NCBI GenBank assembly: GCA_029851415.1
Contig: CM056744.1
Location: forward strand, 69,682,172-69,746,171
Direction: 5' to 3'
DNA from: Eretmocerus hayati
Taxonomy: Eukaryota > Arthropoda > Insecta > Hymenoptera > Aphelinidae
DNA length: 64,000 nt
Every line of letters starts with the position of its first letter. The first letter of the stretch is position 1. Below are positions 37,490 through 48,465 of this stretch, one piece after another. The position numbers and the translations under genes are program-made. The notes beneath the pieces are model-generated. The model was not told where the DNA came from and did no database searches. It was given only the letters and a program-made list of their open reading frames with translations.

Positions 37490-39011
37490 AAAGGATGTGG
37501 CCCGGATTATCGTTTTCAGTCTGGCCAATACAAATGATCATTAATAAGTTGCCTATTAAGGTCAGGAATTAAAGACCCGTAGTTGCTGCCTTGTGGTTCG
37601 GACATGACAAGCCTCGCATGTTATCATTTTTGACACCTTTTGTTGAAAAGATGAATGAACTTTCGGAAGAAGGTCTCAAGTGCCGGATAAATGGCGAAAA
37701 CATGTACATACATGTGCATGCATTGTGTTCATGTGTTGATTCAATGGCACGGAGACCGATGCAAGGTTGCCGTGTGTGCACGGGGAGCCGGGGTTGTAAT
37801 TGGTGTCTACATTCAGGAGAAGCCGTCCCTTCTCTGAAAAATCCGAGAAAGAAAACCATCTATTACAAGCTTCAAGAAACCGTACCGCCGAGACGAACCG
37901 ATGCGGATACGGTAAAACACATGGAGCAAGCCCTTGTAACTGGAAAAGCCGTTTTCGGACTAAAGTACGTCTTATCCCTGGTCAATCTCAAATACTTCAA
38001 GATCGTCAATGGATGGGTCCCAGACATTCTCCATTGTGGAAGTCTTGGTGTGTGTCGACAGTTTGCTCGTCACTGGTTTGACGAGAAGAAAAAGCCATAC
38101 TCGCTGAGTAAAAATGAGAGAGATCAAATTGATGAGTACTTGGAATCTTTTGAAGTTCCGGAACAAGCTGCGCGCTTATCGCGATCTTTCAAATCTCGAA
38201 AGTTTTGGCATGGTAGAGAGTGGGACAACTGGGCTCTTGCATATAGTCAACCAATTCTGATGACCTTCCCTCGCTTCCGCAAGTACGCCGAGCACTGGTA
38301 TGTATTGTGAGGCTATCCACATTCTCATGAGTGATGAGATCAGTCATGAGGATTTGTTGAAAGCTCACAATTTGTTGAATAACTTCGTTGCATTAACACA
38401 GATCTTGTATGGGAAAAGAGCTATGACGTTCAATGTTCATCAACTCACCCACCTTGCCCAGAGTGTAGCTGATTTCGGACCTTTAGGGGAACACAATGGC
38501 TATCCGTTTGAGTCAGGGAATGGAGGAATTTTGAAAACTATCCATTCAGGGAAAGGCGTGATAAACCAGATAATGTGAAGATAGGCACTTCCCTGCAGAC
38601 GATAGAAAACGGCATTCAACGTCATGATTCCCCTGCTGTTCAATTTTGTCGCTCTCTAAAGAGGAAAGAAACAGTGAAATCCCTTGAGGTGGGTGGATGC
38701 CGCGTTTTCGAAAGGCCTCAGTCACGTCAGACTGGGTGTTGCAAGGAATTGATGTAGCAGGCAACCAATGTGGAGTCTATCATTGCATGTGTAAACAGGG
38801 ATGTTTGTATCGGTCCACAAAAAAAGTTTTAGAGTGCTCCGACAACTCGCATTTCTTCGTGGCAGATAGATTGAACGATAAACTGTACATCGCAGTAAAG
38901 AATATCAATGTCCATAGAGTTCATGACTTCACTTTTCTCAACAAGATAACCGATATCAATGGAGATCTCTTGCTGGTTGATTTAGCAGAGATAAAGAAGA
39001 TATGTTTCTAA
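37490..39011 (+). pseudogene. Tnp2-like transposase
   Basis: The plus strand encodes FSVWPIQMIINKLPIKVRN, a TAA at 37570-37572, then VVAALWFGHDKPRMLSFLTP and HVHALCSCVDSMARRPMQGC with GSRGCNWC. VNGWVPDILHCGSLGVCRQF, FKSRKFWHGREWDNWALAYS and, after a frameshift near 38290, FNVHQLTHLAQSVADFGPLG with GYPFESGNGGILKTIHSG complete it. These blocks are those of insect Tnp2/EnSpm-like transposases. A further frame (38697-39011, ending KKICF) matches the usual C-terminal part. One stop and at least two frameshifts. Confidence 0.75.
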
Positions 39012-39282
39012 CTGGAGCTGAACGACAGTCGATACATCATTCCTGTTCCGACCATGACCACGTATTCATGATCTGTTCGCCGATTCGAAATCTTGGTCCA
39101 AACTTCTTGTAGAATGTTCCCGTATGCTCGAGCACTTTCCATCCGTGCTTGAACGTAAAAACCAAAGTCCATGGGATTTTGGATTTGATATCGTTCTCAT
39201 TCTGAATTGGTACAGCTACTCGATCAATACTGTGCATCAACTATAATTAACCGACGGAAGTGTATGTAGGAGAATGTACATA

Positions 39283-40643
39283 TGGGAGAGTCCACGCCGG
39301 GCCGGCCACCAACTCCGGCCAGCGCGGAAAAACGCAAAATCGCTGTCTTTCAACTCGCTGTATCCTTCATCAGTGGCACTCATAAGCAAAATGTGTTCAC
39401 ATATTTTCAAAGATTTCTCCACGACCTTTCCAATGCGTTTCTTAAATTTCACGTAACATCTATTCTCTTGACCGAAAAATTAAGTTGAAGTTAAGCATTC
39501 AATATCTCGAAAAGCCCGTTTTTAAAATTGCTGCAACTTTTTTCATCAGAGCTCATTCTAATATACTTCGAAATAAAAGAACTTCCAGAGTGGGTACTCG
39601 ATTTGTTTAAATGATACAAATTTTTAAATGTAGAAAAGTGAGCGTCACCAGACCGACTTCGTTGAGCCGGGCGGCCGCAGGTAGCCCGCGCGTACGAATT
39701 TGTACGCCTCGCATCGCCGATGCTCTCCAAAATTTGTTGTTCTGTACAACTTTGTCTAATAATCCGTTCCTGGAAGTTATCAGAAGGGTTCTCATCGTAT
39801 ACCGGGATTTGAATGCAAACAGTTTGAACTTTTGAAAAGGATATGAAAGAGCGAATACGGCAATGTATTCAATAGCACCATGACGAGATATATTTCACCT
39901 TAAAAGTCAAATGTCTCACTTCCCACTTGTCTGCAGCCTAATTCACGCAGGAATAAGTGAAGTTACAGATATTTTCTGCGTAAATTAGGTTACTAGACAG
40001 TCTGGGATGAGACAACTGACTTCCAAGATGAAATATATCTCGTCATGGTCCTATGCAATACATTGCCTAATTTGCTCTCTCAAATCCCTCTGATTAGTTC
40101 AAACTGTTTGCATTTTAATCCTACTACACAATGAGAATTCTTCTGATAACTTACAAGAACGGATTATTAGACGAAGTTGTACAGAGCAACAAATTTTGAA
40201 GAGCATCGGCGTTGCGAGGCGTACGAATTCGTACGCGCGGGCTACCTGCGGCCGCCCGGCTCAACGAAGTCGGTCTGGTGGCGCTCACTTTTCTACATTT
40301 AAAAATTTGTATCGTTCAAACAAATCGAGTACCCACTCGGGAAGTTTTTTTATTTCGAAGTTTATTAGAATGAGCACTGATGAAAAAAGTTGGAGCAATT
40401 TTAAAAATGGGCTTTTCGAGATATTGAATGCTTAACTCCAACTTAATTTTTCGGTCAAAAGAATTGATGCTACGTGAAATTTGAGGAGCGCATTGGAAAG
40501 GTCGTGGAAAAATCTTTGAAAAGATGTGAACACATTTTGCTTATGAGTGCCACTGATGAAGGATACAGCGAGTTGAAAGACAGCGTTTTTGCGTTTTTCC
40601 GCGCTGGACGGAGTTGGTGGCCGGCCCGGCGTGGACTCTCCCA
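39283..40643. mobile_element. 1.36-kb palindrome inside the Tnp2-like transposon
   Basis: Tips TGGGAGAGTCCACGCCGGGC and inverse, each bordered by TA (39281-39282 and 40644-40645). Arms of about 680 bp are roughly 90% identical and meet near 39965. The arms contain reading frames only because of the symmetry. A TA-duplicating, non-coding foldback element. Confidence 0.85.
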
Positions 40644-41383
40644 TATGTGTGAGGATAAACCAGACCATGGAAGAGATTTTGTGTTCTTTTCTAATCTCAC
40701 CATGAGAATTCCTCCCATTTGCGTGAAAAAAATGTCAAGAACCTCTCATTATGTATAATACATCGTTACTACGAGTCTTTATTATTACATGGTCCAATGT
40801 GTACACGTCACCGAAATCTGGCACTCTGAGCGTTGTTCTTCCTCTGATCTTTTGATACGTGACGAGATCGGAGTCATCCTTTCTCGGCTAGAGGCACATT
40901 TTGAGGTAAGTGAAGGGAGTGATGCTCGGCGCTCAATTTTTTGACACTCTCGGAGTATCCGTGGATTTGAAATATTCATCTCCTCAATCATTCAGGTCGC
41001 GAGATCATATTCCACTCAACATCAACTCTCTGTTCCCCATGCGCCACCCAGCTTGTGGGCTGGAGGAATAATAGTCGAAATTTGTATGTTGCACGTCTGC
41101 GGTGCCAAATTCTGCAAAATATGAAGAGTAAAAATTTTCCCAGGGCCAGGTCCCACGAAGTCCCATGGGATCCCATGGGGTCCCATGGGTTCCCACGGAA
41201 TTATTTTCAGCAGGGTAAGAGATGATCTTCGTGGCGCTGAGGCGTAAGTGATGATCTTCGTCGCGTAAACAGTAAGTGTTAATCTTCGTGGCCGTAACAA
41301 AGCAAATGCTAATCTTCGGCCACCGTGTTAGTCTTCGTGGGCGTTAGCGGATGTGTTCATCTTCTTAAGAGGCGTTGATATGA

Positions 41384-42189
41384 TCTTAACGGATCGAGAT
41401 GTCCTGATGATGAATTGATATGTCATTAGATGCCTTCATATTCTAGTAATAAGGGTAACATAGCCCCTGAAGTGTGATTTGACTGTAGCGTGTATATCAA
41501 TTCAGAATTATCGGTATGCTCAACAAGAGATGAGGAATCATCCCTGATCAGCCATAGCTGACTGAGTTATTCCAATTTCTATCAAGTTGCATTCTGAAGC
41601 GCTTGAGCAAAAATGGTTACCCAAGGAATCTTGAGAATAATATCTCAAGATTTTGGCTGATATCAATATCCTTCATCCATGTTCTATATTCCGAGCGATT
41701 AGGAGTGAACTAAAATTGAGGGATACAATGATTAAGGGAGAAAGTTTTGAAAATTTGCTTTTATGTGAACCGTTGAGCTTAATAGCATGTTATCCACGTT
41801 TCTGTCACAAACGAAGAGTAAGTCAGTTGACGGCCAGCTTAATGAATTCTATAATCTCAAGATGTCAAAATGGTCAAAGCGTAGGTTGTAAACTTGATAC
41901 ATCAATAGTAGTTTTCACCAATCAACCCACTCTTTCATCATCTTGATATCTCAATATCATGGAATTCGTGGAGCTGGCCGTGAACAGACTTTATCTTTGT
42001 TTATGACAGAAACGTAGCTAACGGGTTCAATTTCCTCCAAATTTGACATGCTATTATGCTTGAGGTGACGCGGTCACTGTGCACCGTGGCCATGGACCTT
42101 GAAAATACACCTCACATGAGAAATTTGATGATAATCTGTTGTTCGCGACTTGAAATTGATCGTGACTTGAGAATCAGCACCTCGCCCAG
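41384..42189. other. Unassigned stretch, no gene recognised
   Basis: No coding match and no clear repeats. TATCTCAAGATTTTGG (41641) and CATCTTGATATC (41938) suggest a weak local inverted repeat. Confidence 0.4.
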
Positions 42190-42565
42190 ATTGTTCAATA
42201 CTCACAATATTTGATTGAATGTAGCGACTTTATCGCGAGGGACGCATTGTCGAATTGTGGGATGCAAATTGCGATATAAAAGTTCAAGTTGTTGGCCATT
42301 GTTCCAGCGTGTGTCAAATTTGTTGAGTATTGTTGAAAGACAAACGATGTAGTCTCTTGCACCTTGTCTTGCACGCTCTTTTTTTCCTTTCGTACGAGAC
42401 TCTGCTTCGCGGATGAGTCGTTAAAGAAAATGGTCACCTCTTTCTAAACATATTCAAGCGTATGCCCTGAATACTACCCAATCCGTCCATGAAGACCGCG
42501 ATTTTTTCAACCAACGCAAAGCTGGGCCAGTGAACGATTTAGTGAGGGCATTCATCAGCAATATC
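42190..42565 (-). pseudogene. Retrotransposon gag fragment
   Basis: The minus strand gives MNALTKSFTGPALRWLKKS and SSWTDWVVFRAYA (about 42460-42545), then after a frame change RTKGKKERARQGARDYIVCL, NKFDTRWNNGQQLELLYRNL and HPTIRQCVPRDKVATFNQIL. The G-A-W-W-F spacing and the Y..L / L..NLHP.IR blocks are those of the Retrotrans_gag family. No other part of the element is visible. Confidence 0.7.
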
Positions 42566-43722
42566 CGATAACGTCTTCTTCATATCGAAAAGGATAAAAT
42601 ACTGGAGGGCATCGCCCGACTAGAAGAGACAGCGCGATTGGTTGCTGAATGGGCTGACTTTTCCGGCCTGCGTCTCAACGCCGGCAAGACCAGATCCATC
42701 TTCTTCAGCTCGGCATGTAATGTTAATGAGTTGAGGGAGATGGGTCTGGATGGCGTCGAGATGCCGGGCGGAGTGATGATACCTTTCAGCAACACCGTCG
42801 TGAGTCTCGGTGTCACGTTTGACAGTGAATTTGATTGGGAACCGCAGATCGACCAAGTAGTAAAGAAAGGCAACAGAGCCCTATATGATCTGCGTTTCAT
42901 CAGGGCTTGCACCACCGAGAATCTTCGCCGAAGGCTAGTCGAAACCTTAGTTTAACCTTACTTTGACTACTGCGCGGTAGTGTATCTCGACGCTACTGAA
43001 ACACAGTGATCTCGACTGCAACAGCTGAATAATTCATGTGTGAAATACATATTTGGCATCAGGAGGGACGAACATATCACCCTGTACAGGAAGCGTCTGT
43101 GTTGGCTACGTTCGGACTCGCGCGGACTGTACTATGCTGCCATACTTATGTACAAAGCCATTAGAATGAAGGATCCCGAATATTTAGCAGCAATGTTCAA
43201 CAAATACCGGCACAGGCCTACCAGTTGGAGTGATGAGAGAGACCTTAACATCCTCAGAATCAGGCTTAGGGCTACTGAATACTCCTTTCAGTATCGTGGC
43301 GCTAGGCTCTAGAACTCTCTCCCGCCCCTCCTACGCAATTCACCCTCATTGTCGTAGTTCAAACACCTTTTGACACTTCATTTACTCAAGCTTGACTCCC
43401 AAGACTCCCCGAAAATTCCAGATGCTTTGGAATGAGCACTCCAAATATGAAAGAAGGCTATTTATCATTCTCGTGACATTAGTAACTGTGTCTCCTGATA
43501 CAATGTCAGTGATATATCACTCTGCGATGAAGACAAGACTGTGAATAGCGCTGACCAAATAATAATTGTTGATTCTTCATGCACTCTTAGCAATAGGTAT
43601 CGGATAATTCCTCTTTTTCATCATTAGAGAAAGCTTCCATAAGTTGTATGTGAGTGATGTATTGATCTTGTTTTTGCCTGCAGGTAGAATGAAGCGTTTG
43701 TGATCTATCTATCTATCTATCT
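42566..43722 (+). pseudogene. 5'-truncated non-LTR retrotransposon, RT C-terminal region
   Basis: The plus strand encodes LVAEWADFSGLRLNAGKTRS (the WA...L.LN..KT motif near the end of the RT domain), VVSLGVTFDSEFDWEPQIDQ (the LG...D..L.W/HI motif), stops near 42953 and 43007, then LNNSCVKYIFGIRRDEHITL and YAAILMYKAIRMKDPEYLAA. These are the usual C-terminal blocks of jockey/CR1-type elements. The copy ends with a CTAT microsatellite (43702-43722), a common 3' tail of such elements, and begins mid-RT, typical of 5' truncation. Confidence 0.8.
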
Positions 43723-43740
43723 AACGGTTTGCTGTGATCG

Positions 43741-46700
43741 GCGCACACTCGTAAACATCATACGAAATTGAAGACAATTATTATTACCCTAAGGATGTGC
43801 GATATCGGGATATTTCAAGGGGGAAAATTGTAGGTTTTGAGATGTAGAATCTTAATCCTTTTCCTTCGAAAGGCTTCCTCAACTCATACGCTGGCGGCTA
43901 GCATAAAACCACGAAAATACTGAAAAGACACAAGTATCAAGGGTTTAACTCAGAGGGCAAGCAATTCACGCAAAATTTCATGGGAAACAAAGTTATTACA
44001 TTTCTTAATACAAATTCGGTGGTATACCTGGTTTTGCCGAAAAAGCCAGTTTTGGGGGTTTTTGGCCATTTTCAAGGCTTTTTCAGCAGGTTCCCGAAAT
44101 TTTGACCTCCGCAATCGAAAGAGCGGGAAATTGTACGTCGAAATATGTATCCTGAAAATTTTTTCTGTCTGTACCCAAAGGTCCGTATTACAGTGAAATA
44201 TAGTGAAAGACAGAAAAACGCTCGCGAGCGTTCGAAAAGCTACTGTAACTCGGGAAAGAAGCAATTTACGCAAATTTTCATGGTAGACAAAGTTGTTACA
44301 TTTTTCAATACAAATTCCGTGGCATACTTGGTTTTGCCGAAAAAGCCATTTTTAAGGGGTTTTCGGCCAGTTTCAAGACTTTTCCGGCAGGTTTCCGAAA
44401 TTTTGACCTCGGCAATCGGAAGAACGAGAACTTTTACGTCGGAATATGTGTCTTAAAGTTTTTCCCTGGCTGTACCCTGAGGTCCGTATTACAGTAAAAT
44501 ATAGTGAAAGACAGAAAAACGCTCGCGAGCGCTCGAAAAGCTACTGTAGCTCGGGAAAGAAGCAATTCACGCAAATTTTCATGGGAAACAAAGTTGTTAC
44601 ATTTTTCAATACAAATCCCGTGGCATACTTGGTTTTGCCGAAAAAGCCATTTCCAAGGGGTTTTCGGCTAATTTCAAGGCTTTTCCGGCAGGTTTCCGAA
44701 ATTTTGACCTCGGCAATCAGAAGAACGAGAAATTTTACGTCGGAATATGTGTCTTAAAGTTTTTCCCTGGCTGTACCCAGAGGTCCGTATTACAGTAAAA
44801 TATAGTGGAAGACAGAAAAACGCTCGCGAGCGCTCGAAAAGCTACTGTAGCTCGGGAAAGAAGCAATTTACGCAAATTTTCATAGGGAACAAAGTTGTTA
44901 CATTTTTCAATACAAATTCCGTGGCATACTTGGTTTTGCCGAAACAGCCATTTTCAAGGGGTTTTCGGCTAATTTCAAGGCTATCTCGGCAGGTTTCCGA
45001 AATTTTGACCTCGGCATACAAAAGAGCGAAAAATTTTACGACGAAATGTGTATCTTGAATTTTTTTCCTGGCTGTACCCCGAGGTCCATATTACAGTAAA
45101 ATGTAGTGAAAGACTGAAAAGCGCTTGCGAGCGCTCGAAAAGCTACTGTAATTCGGGGAAGAAGCAATTTACACCAAATTTTGCGAGGAATAAAGTTGTT
45201 ACTTTTTCCAATACAAATTCAGTGGTATCGTGCGTGCGTGAGAGAAAAATGTTCACGGCCGAACATCCTAATTCGTGACTCGAAAGCAAGGTTATGCATT
45301 ATGCAGCTTTAGCTGAAGTTGAGATGTGATATTCCCCATCTTGAAAACAAACTGCCCGATTATATTCAACCATACCAAAGAAGATCCACTATTGCCCTTC
45401 GTTCCGTCAATTTCAAATCCAAGAGAGGCTCCAGCGCCGTCATCCCCAAATGTATTGCATTATGGAATGACCTACCACCTGTTACAACATCAACGAATGA
45501 TGGTAAAGAGTTCAAGCAAGCTATAGAAAGAAAACTATTCGAGTCTGGACCTTTGTGTTGATTAGTTTACGTCATCACTTGCCTCTTGTTACTCAATTTT
45601 TTGATTTTTGGGTAAATTTTAATCTTTTTGAATTACCAATACTCCTTCGATTGCAGTCATTACCCTTGTAATTATTCTACCTCTCATGTATACATTAGGT
45701 AATTTGGGTCTTGATGACCCGTTATATTTCCTGAATGGAATGAAATAAAATGGAAATAAAATCAGAATCAGATTTTCAGTCACTTCCACAATCTCTGAGT
45801 TTGATCTAATTTCTAATACTAGATTAGAAACACGAAGAAGAACATGAGTATTTGAGAGTCTGAACTCATGAGGCTTTGCAAAGATTTGTACCGGACCATA
45901 GTCGGCTTTGCCAAACGAATCGAACTCGGACTCACAAATTATGACTTCAGTTGAGTTCCTGTGATATCATCATACCGAATGTATTCTCATATCTCCGAGA
46001 CTGATGTTTCAGACTAGCATGGTGATTTCAATAAATGAGAAAATGAATGAATGATTAAACCCTGAGTTGACTTTCATTGAGTCGCATACTTTTTGAGAAG
46101 TGTCTAGGGATCTTTACTTGATGTACGCTTCGCTCAACTGTTACACACTCATCGAGGTGGATTTAGCACAAACTTTTGAAATACACATTTCGACGTGAAA
46201 TTCCCCGCTCTTCCGATTGCCAAGGTCAAAATTTCGAAACGCTGACGAGGGAGCCTTGAAATTTGCCAAAAACCTCCCAAAAATGGGTTTTCGGCAGAAC
46301 CAGGTATACCATCAAATTTGTATTAAGAAATGTAACAACTTTGTTCCTCATAAAAATTTGCGTGAATTGCTTCTTTTCTGAGTTACAGTAGCTTTTTGAG
46401 CGCTCGCGAGCGTTGTTCTGTCTCTCGATATATTTCACTGTAATACGGACCTTTGGGTACAGACAGAAAACATTTTCAGGTTACATATTTTGTCGTGAAA
46501 TTTTCTGCTCTTTCGATTGCCGAGATCAAAATTCCAAACACCTGCCGAAAAAGCCTTGAAATTGGCCAGAAACCTCCCAAAAATGGCTTTTCGGCAAAAC
46601 CAGGTAAACCATCAAATTTATATTAAAAAATGTGATAACTTTGTTCCCCATGAGAATTTGCGTTAATTGCTTCTTTCCCGAATTACAATAGCTTTTCGAA

Positions 46701-47787
46701 CGCTCGCGAGCGTTTTTCTGTCTTCAACTATATTTTACTCTCATACGGACCTCTGGGTATAGCCAGAAAAAAATTTCAGGATACATATTTCGACGTAAAA
46801 TTTTCCGCTCTTTCGATTGCCAAGGTCAAAATTCCGGGAACCTCCCGAAAAAGCCTTGAAAATGGCCAAAAACCCCCGAAACTGACTTTTTTGGCAAAAC
46901 CAGGTATACCACCAAATTTGTATTAGAAAATGGAATAACTTTGTTCCTTATGGAAATTTGCGTGAATTGCTTCTTTCCCGAGTTACAGTAGCGTTTCGAG
47001 CGCTCGCGAGCGTTTTTCTGTCTTCCACTATATTTTACTGTAATACGGACCTCTGGGTACAGACAGGAAAAATTTTCAGGATACTTATTTCGACGTAAAA
47101 TTTTCTGCTCTTTCGATTGCCGAGGTCAAAATTTCAAAAACCTGCCAAAAAAGCCTTGAAATTGGCCAAAAACCCCCCAAAACTGGCTTTTCGGCTAAAC
47201 CAGGTATACCATCAAATTTGTATCAAGAAATATAACAACTTTGTTCCCCATAAAAATTTGCGTAAATTGCTTCTTCCCTGAGTTACAGTAGCTTTTCGAG
47301 CGCTCGCGAGCGTTTTCCTGTCTTTCACTATATTTGACTGTAATACGGACCTCTCAGTACAGCCAGAAAAAATTTCTAGGATATATATTTGGAGGTGAAA
47401 TTTCTCGTTCTTTCGATAGCCAAGGTCAAAATTCCGGAAACCCGCCGAAAAAGCCTTGGAAATGGCCAAAAACCCCCAAAACTGACTTTTTCGGCAAAAC
47501 CAGGTATACCATCTTTGTATGAAAAAATGTAATAACTTTGTTTTCTATGAAAATTTGCGTAAACTGCTTACCCTCTGAGTTAAACCCTCAATACTTGTGT
47601 TTTTTCAGTATTTTCGCGGTTTTATGCTAGCCGCCAGCGTATGAGTTGAGGAAGCCTTTCGAAGGAAAAGGATTAAGATTCTACATCGCAAAACCTACAA
47701 TTTTCTCCATTGAAATATCCCGATATCGCACATTTTAAGGGTAATAATAATTGTCTTTATTTTCGTATGAAGTTCACGAGTGTGCGG
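43741..47787. mobile_element. Foldback transposon with 301-bp tandem repeats in both arms
   Basis: The outer inverted repeats start GCGCACACTCGTAAACATC (left) and the inverse of GTTCACGAGTGTGCGG (right). After about 200 bp of single-copy arm come tandem units: about 4.3 on the left (43940-45235; period exactly 301 bp at 44145, 44446, 44747 and 45048) and about 4.6 inverted on the right (46190-47575). Every unit contains CGCTCGCGAGCG or a one-base variant, a 12-bp palindrome. The centre (45260-46190) holds a non-LTR 3' fragment. This architecture is that of foldback (FB) elements. No transposase is encoded. Confidence 0.9.
45319..45775 (+). pseudogene. Non-LTR retrotransposon 3' fragment in the foldback centre
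   Basis: Encodes PDYIQPYQRRSTIALRSVNF and SSAVIPKCIALWNDLPPVTT, the extreme C-terminus of jockey/CR1-type proteins (the ALWN.LP motif). It ends with a GAATGGAATGAAATAAAATG-type tail at about 45734-45765. Only about 80 codons remain. Confidence 0.7.
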
Positions 47788-48456
47788 TGTTTACTCACAC
47801 CCGATTCGATAAATCGTCGTGTATTCATGCAGAGTGAGAGGGGACGTATATGTGGGTCAGGAATTAGCAGATTCATGGTCCGCTCTCAGCTTCATAACAT
47901 GCAGTGCAGTTCTTTATGCGACGAGCAAGGAAGAGGAAAAATACTAACGACGATCTCATAACGGAATGACTGCGAATATCCGTGGCCTCTAAATATCCAT
48001 TTCCATTGTAGACAAATGTTCCTACAATTCAAGATGCCAGATCTGGTACTTGTGAGGAAATTGGTTGCAGTCTGATGTAGAGAGCGAAGAAACCACCTCC
48101 TTGAGTAACTTCTGATTTTTGAGATCATACTCTTTGGGAGCGCCCTGGTTATTCGCAATCGTTCCGTATATGTCCATGTAGGAGAATGAACCAGAATCGA
48201 GTGAAAAAACCACGTCTTCCTTGCGTATCCGTGCGAATCTCGTAATAAAATCGCTGATTTTACATCTCGCGTTTCCGCATGCGTTATCGCGAGCACTGAC
48301 GCGATGCTAGCACCATAACAGAATACTTTTGCAGAGTCGGTACGGCAGATTTACAAAATTATTCTCCTTCAGCCAATCTCTGGCGTACCGACTCTGCAAA
48401 ATCATTCTGAAGTAGCGCTGGCATCGCGTCAGTGCTCGCGGAAACGTGTAATGTAG
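47788..48456. other. Unassigned stretch with a compact hairpin
   Basis: No gene recognised. At 48284-48442 a nested hairpin is formed by CGCGAGCACTGACGCGATGC with its exact inverse, and by TTTTGCAGAGTCGGTACG with its near inverse, around a ~25-nt loop. The arms are joined by short unpaired stretches. Confidence 0.7.
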
Positions 48457-48465
48457 AATCAGCCC

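Larger units (their letters stand above)
36586..41215 (+). mobile_element. Tnp2-like (CACTA-related) DNA transposon, 4.63 kb
   Basis: Ends CCCTGCTGAAAATAGTTCC and the inverse of GGAATTATTTTCAGCAGGG, both bordered by TA. Inverted repeats of about 310 bp include short CCCATGGGA repeats and continue to about 36900 on the left and 40915 on the right. It carries the transposase remnant at 37490-39011 and a nested palindrome at 39283-40643. It sits in the right arm of the surrounding foldback element. Confidence 0.85.
27825..41383. mobile_element. Foldback element with GAAGATTAACAC tandem arms, expanded by three insertions
   Basis: The left arm (27825-28186) is a tandem, diverged array of CACGAAGATTAACACTT-like units. 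The right arm, in inverse orientation (GTGTTAATCTTCGTG), is split into 34384-34511, 36488-36585 and 41216-41383. Outer ends match: TCATATCGACGCCTCTTACG and the inverse of CTTAAGAGGCGTTGATATGA. Without insertions it is about 1.1 kb and almost entirely inverted repeat. No target duplication was evident. It hosts piggyBac (28187-34383), the 528-bp array (34512-36487) and a Tnp2-like transposon (36586-41215). Confidence 0.75.

Noticed and set aside
44145..45278. Four similar 76-103 codon plus-strand frames in tandem, as if a gene family
   Set aside because: They recur with the 301-bp unit of the foldback arms, overlap start to stop, and appear inverted in the right arm without being open. Repeat structure explains them.
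43702..47787. CRISPR-like array (regular repeats)
   Set aside because: The repeats are 301 bp with no unique spacers, in a eukaryotic foldback element; none of the tandem arrays has the short repeat/spacer pattern.
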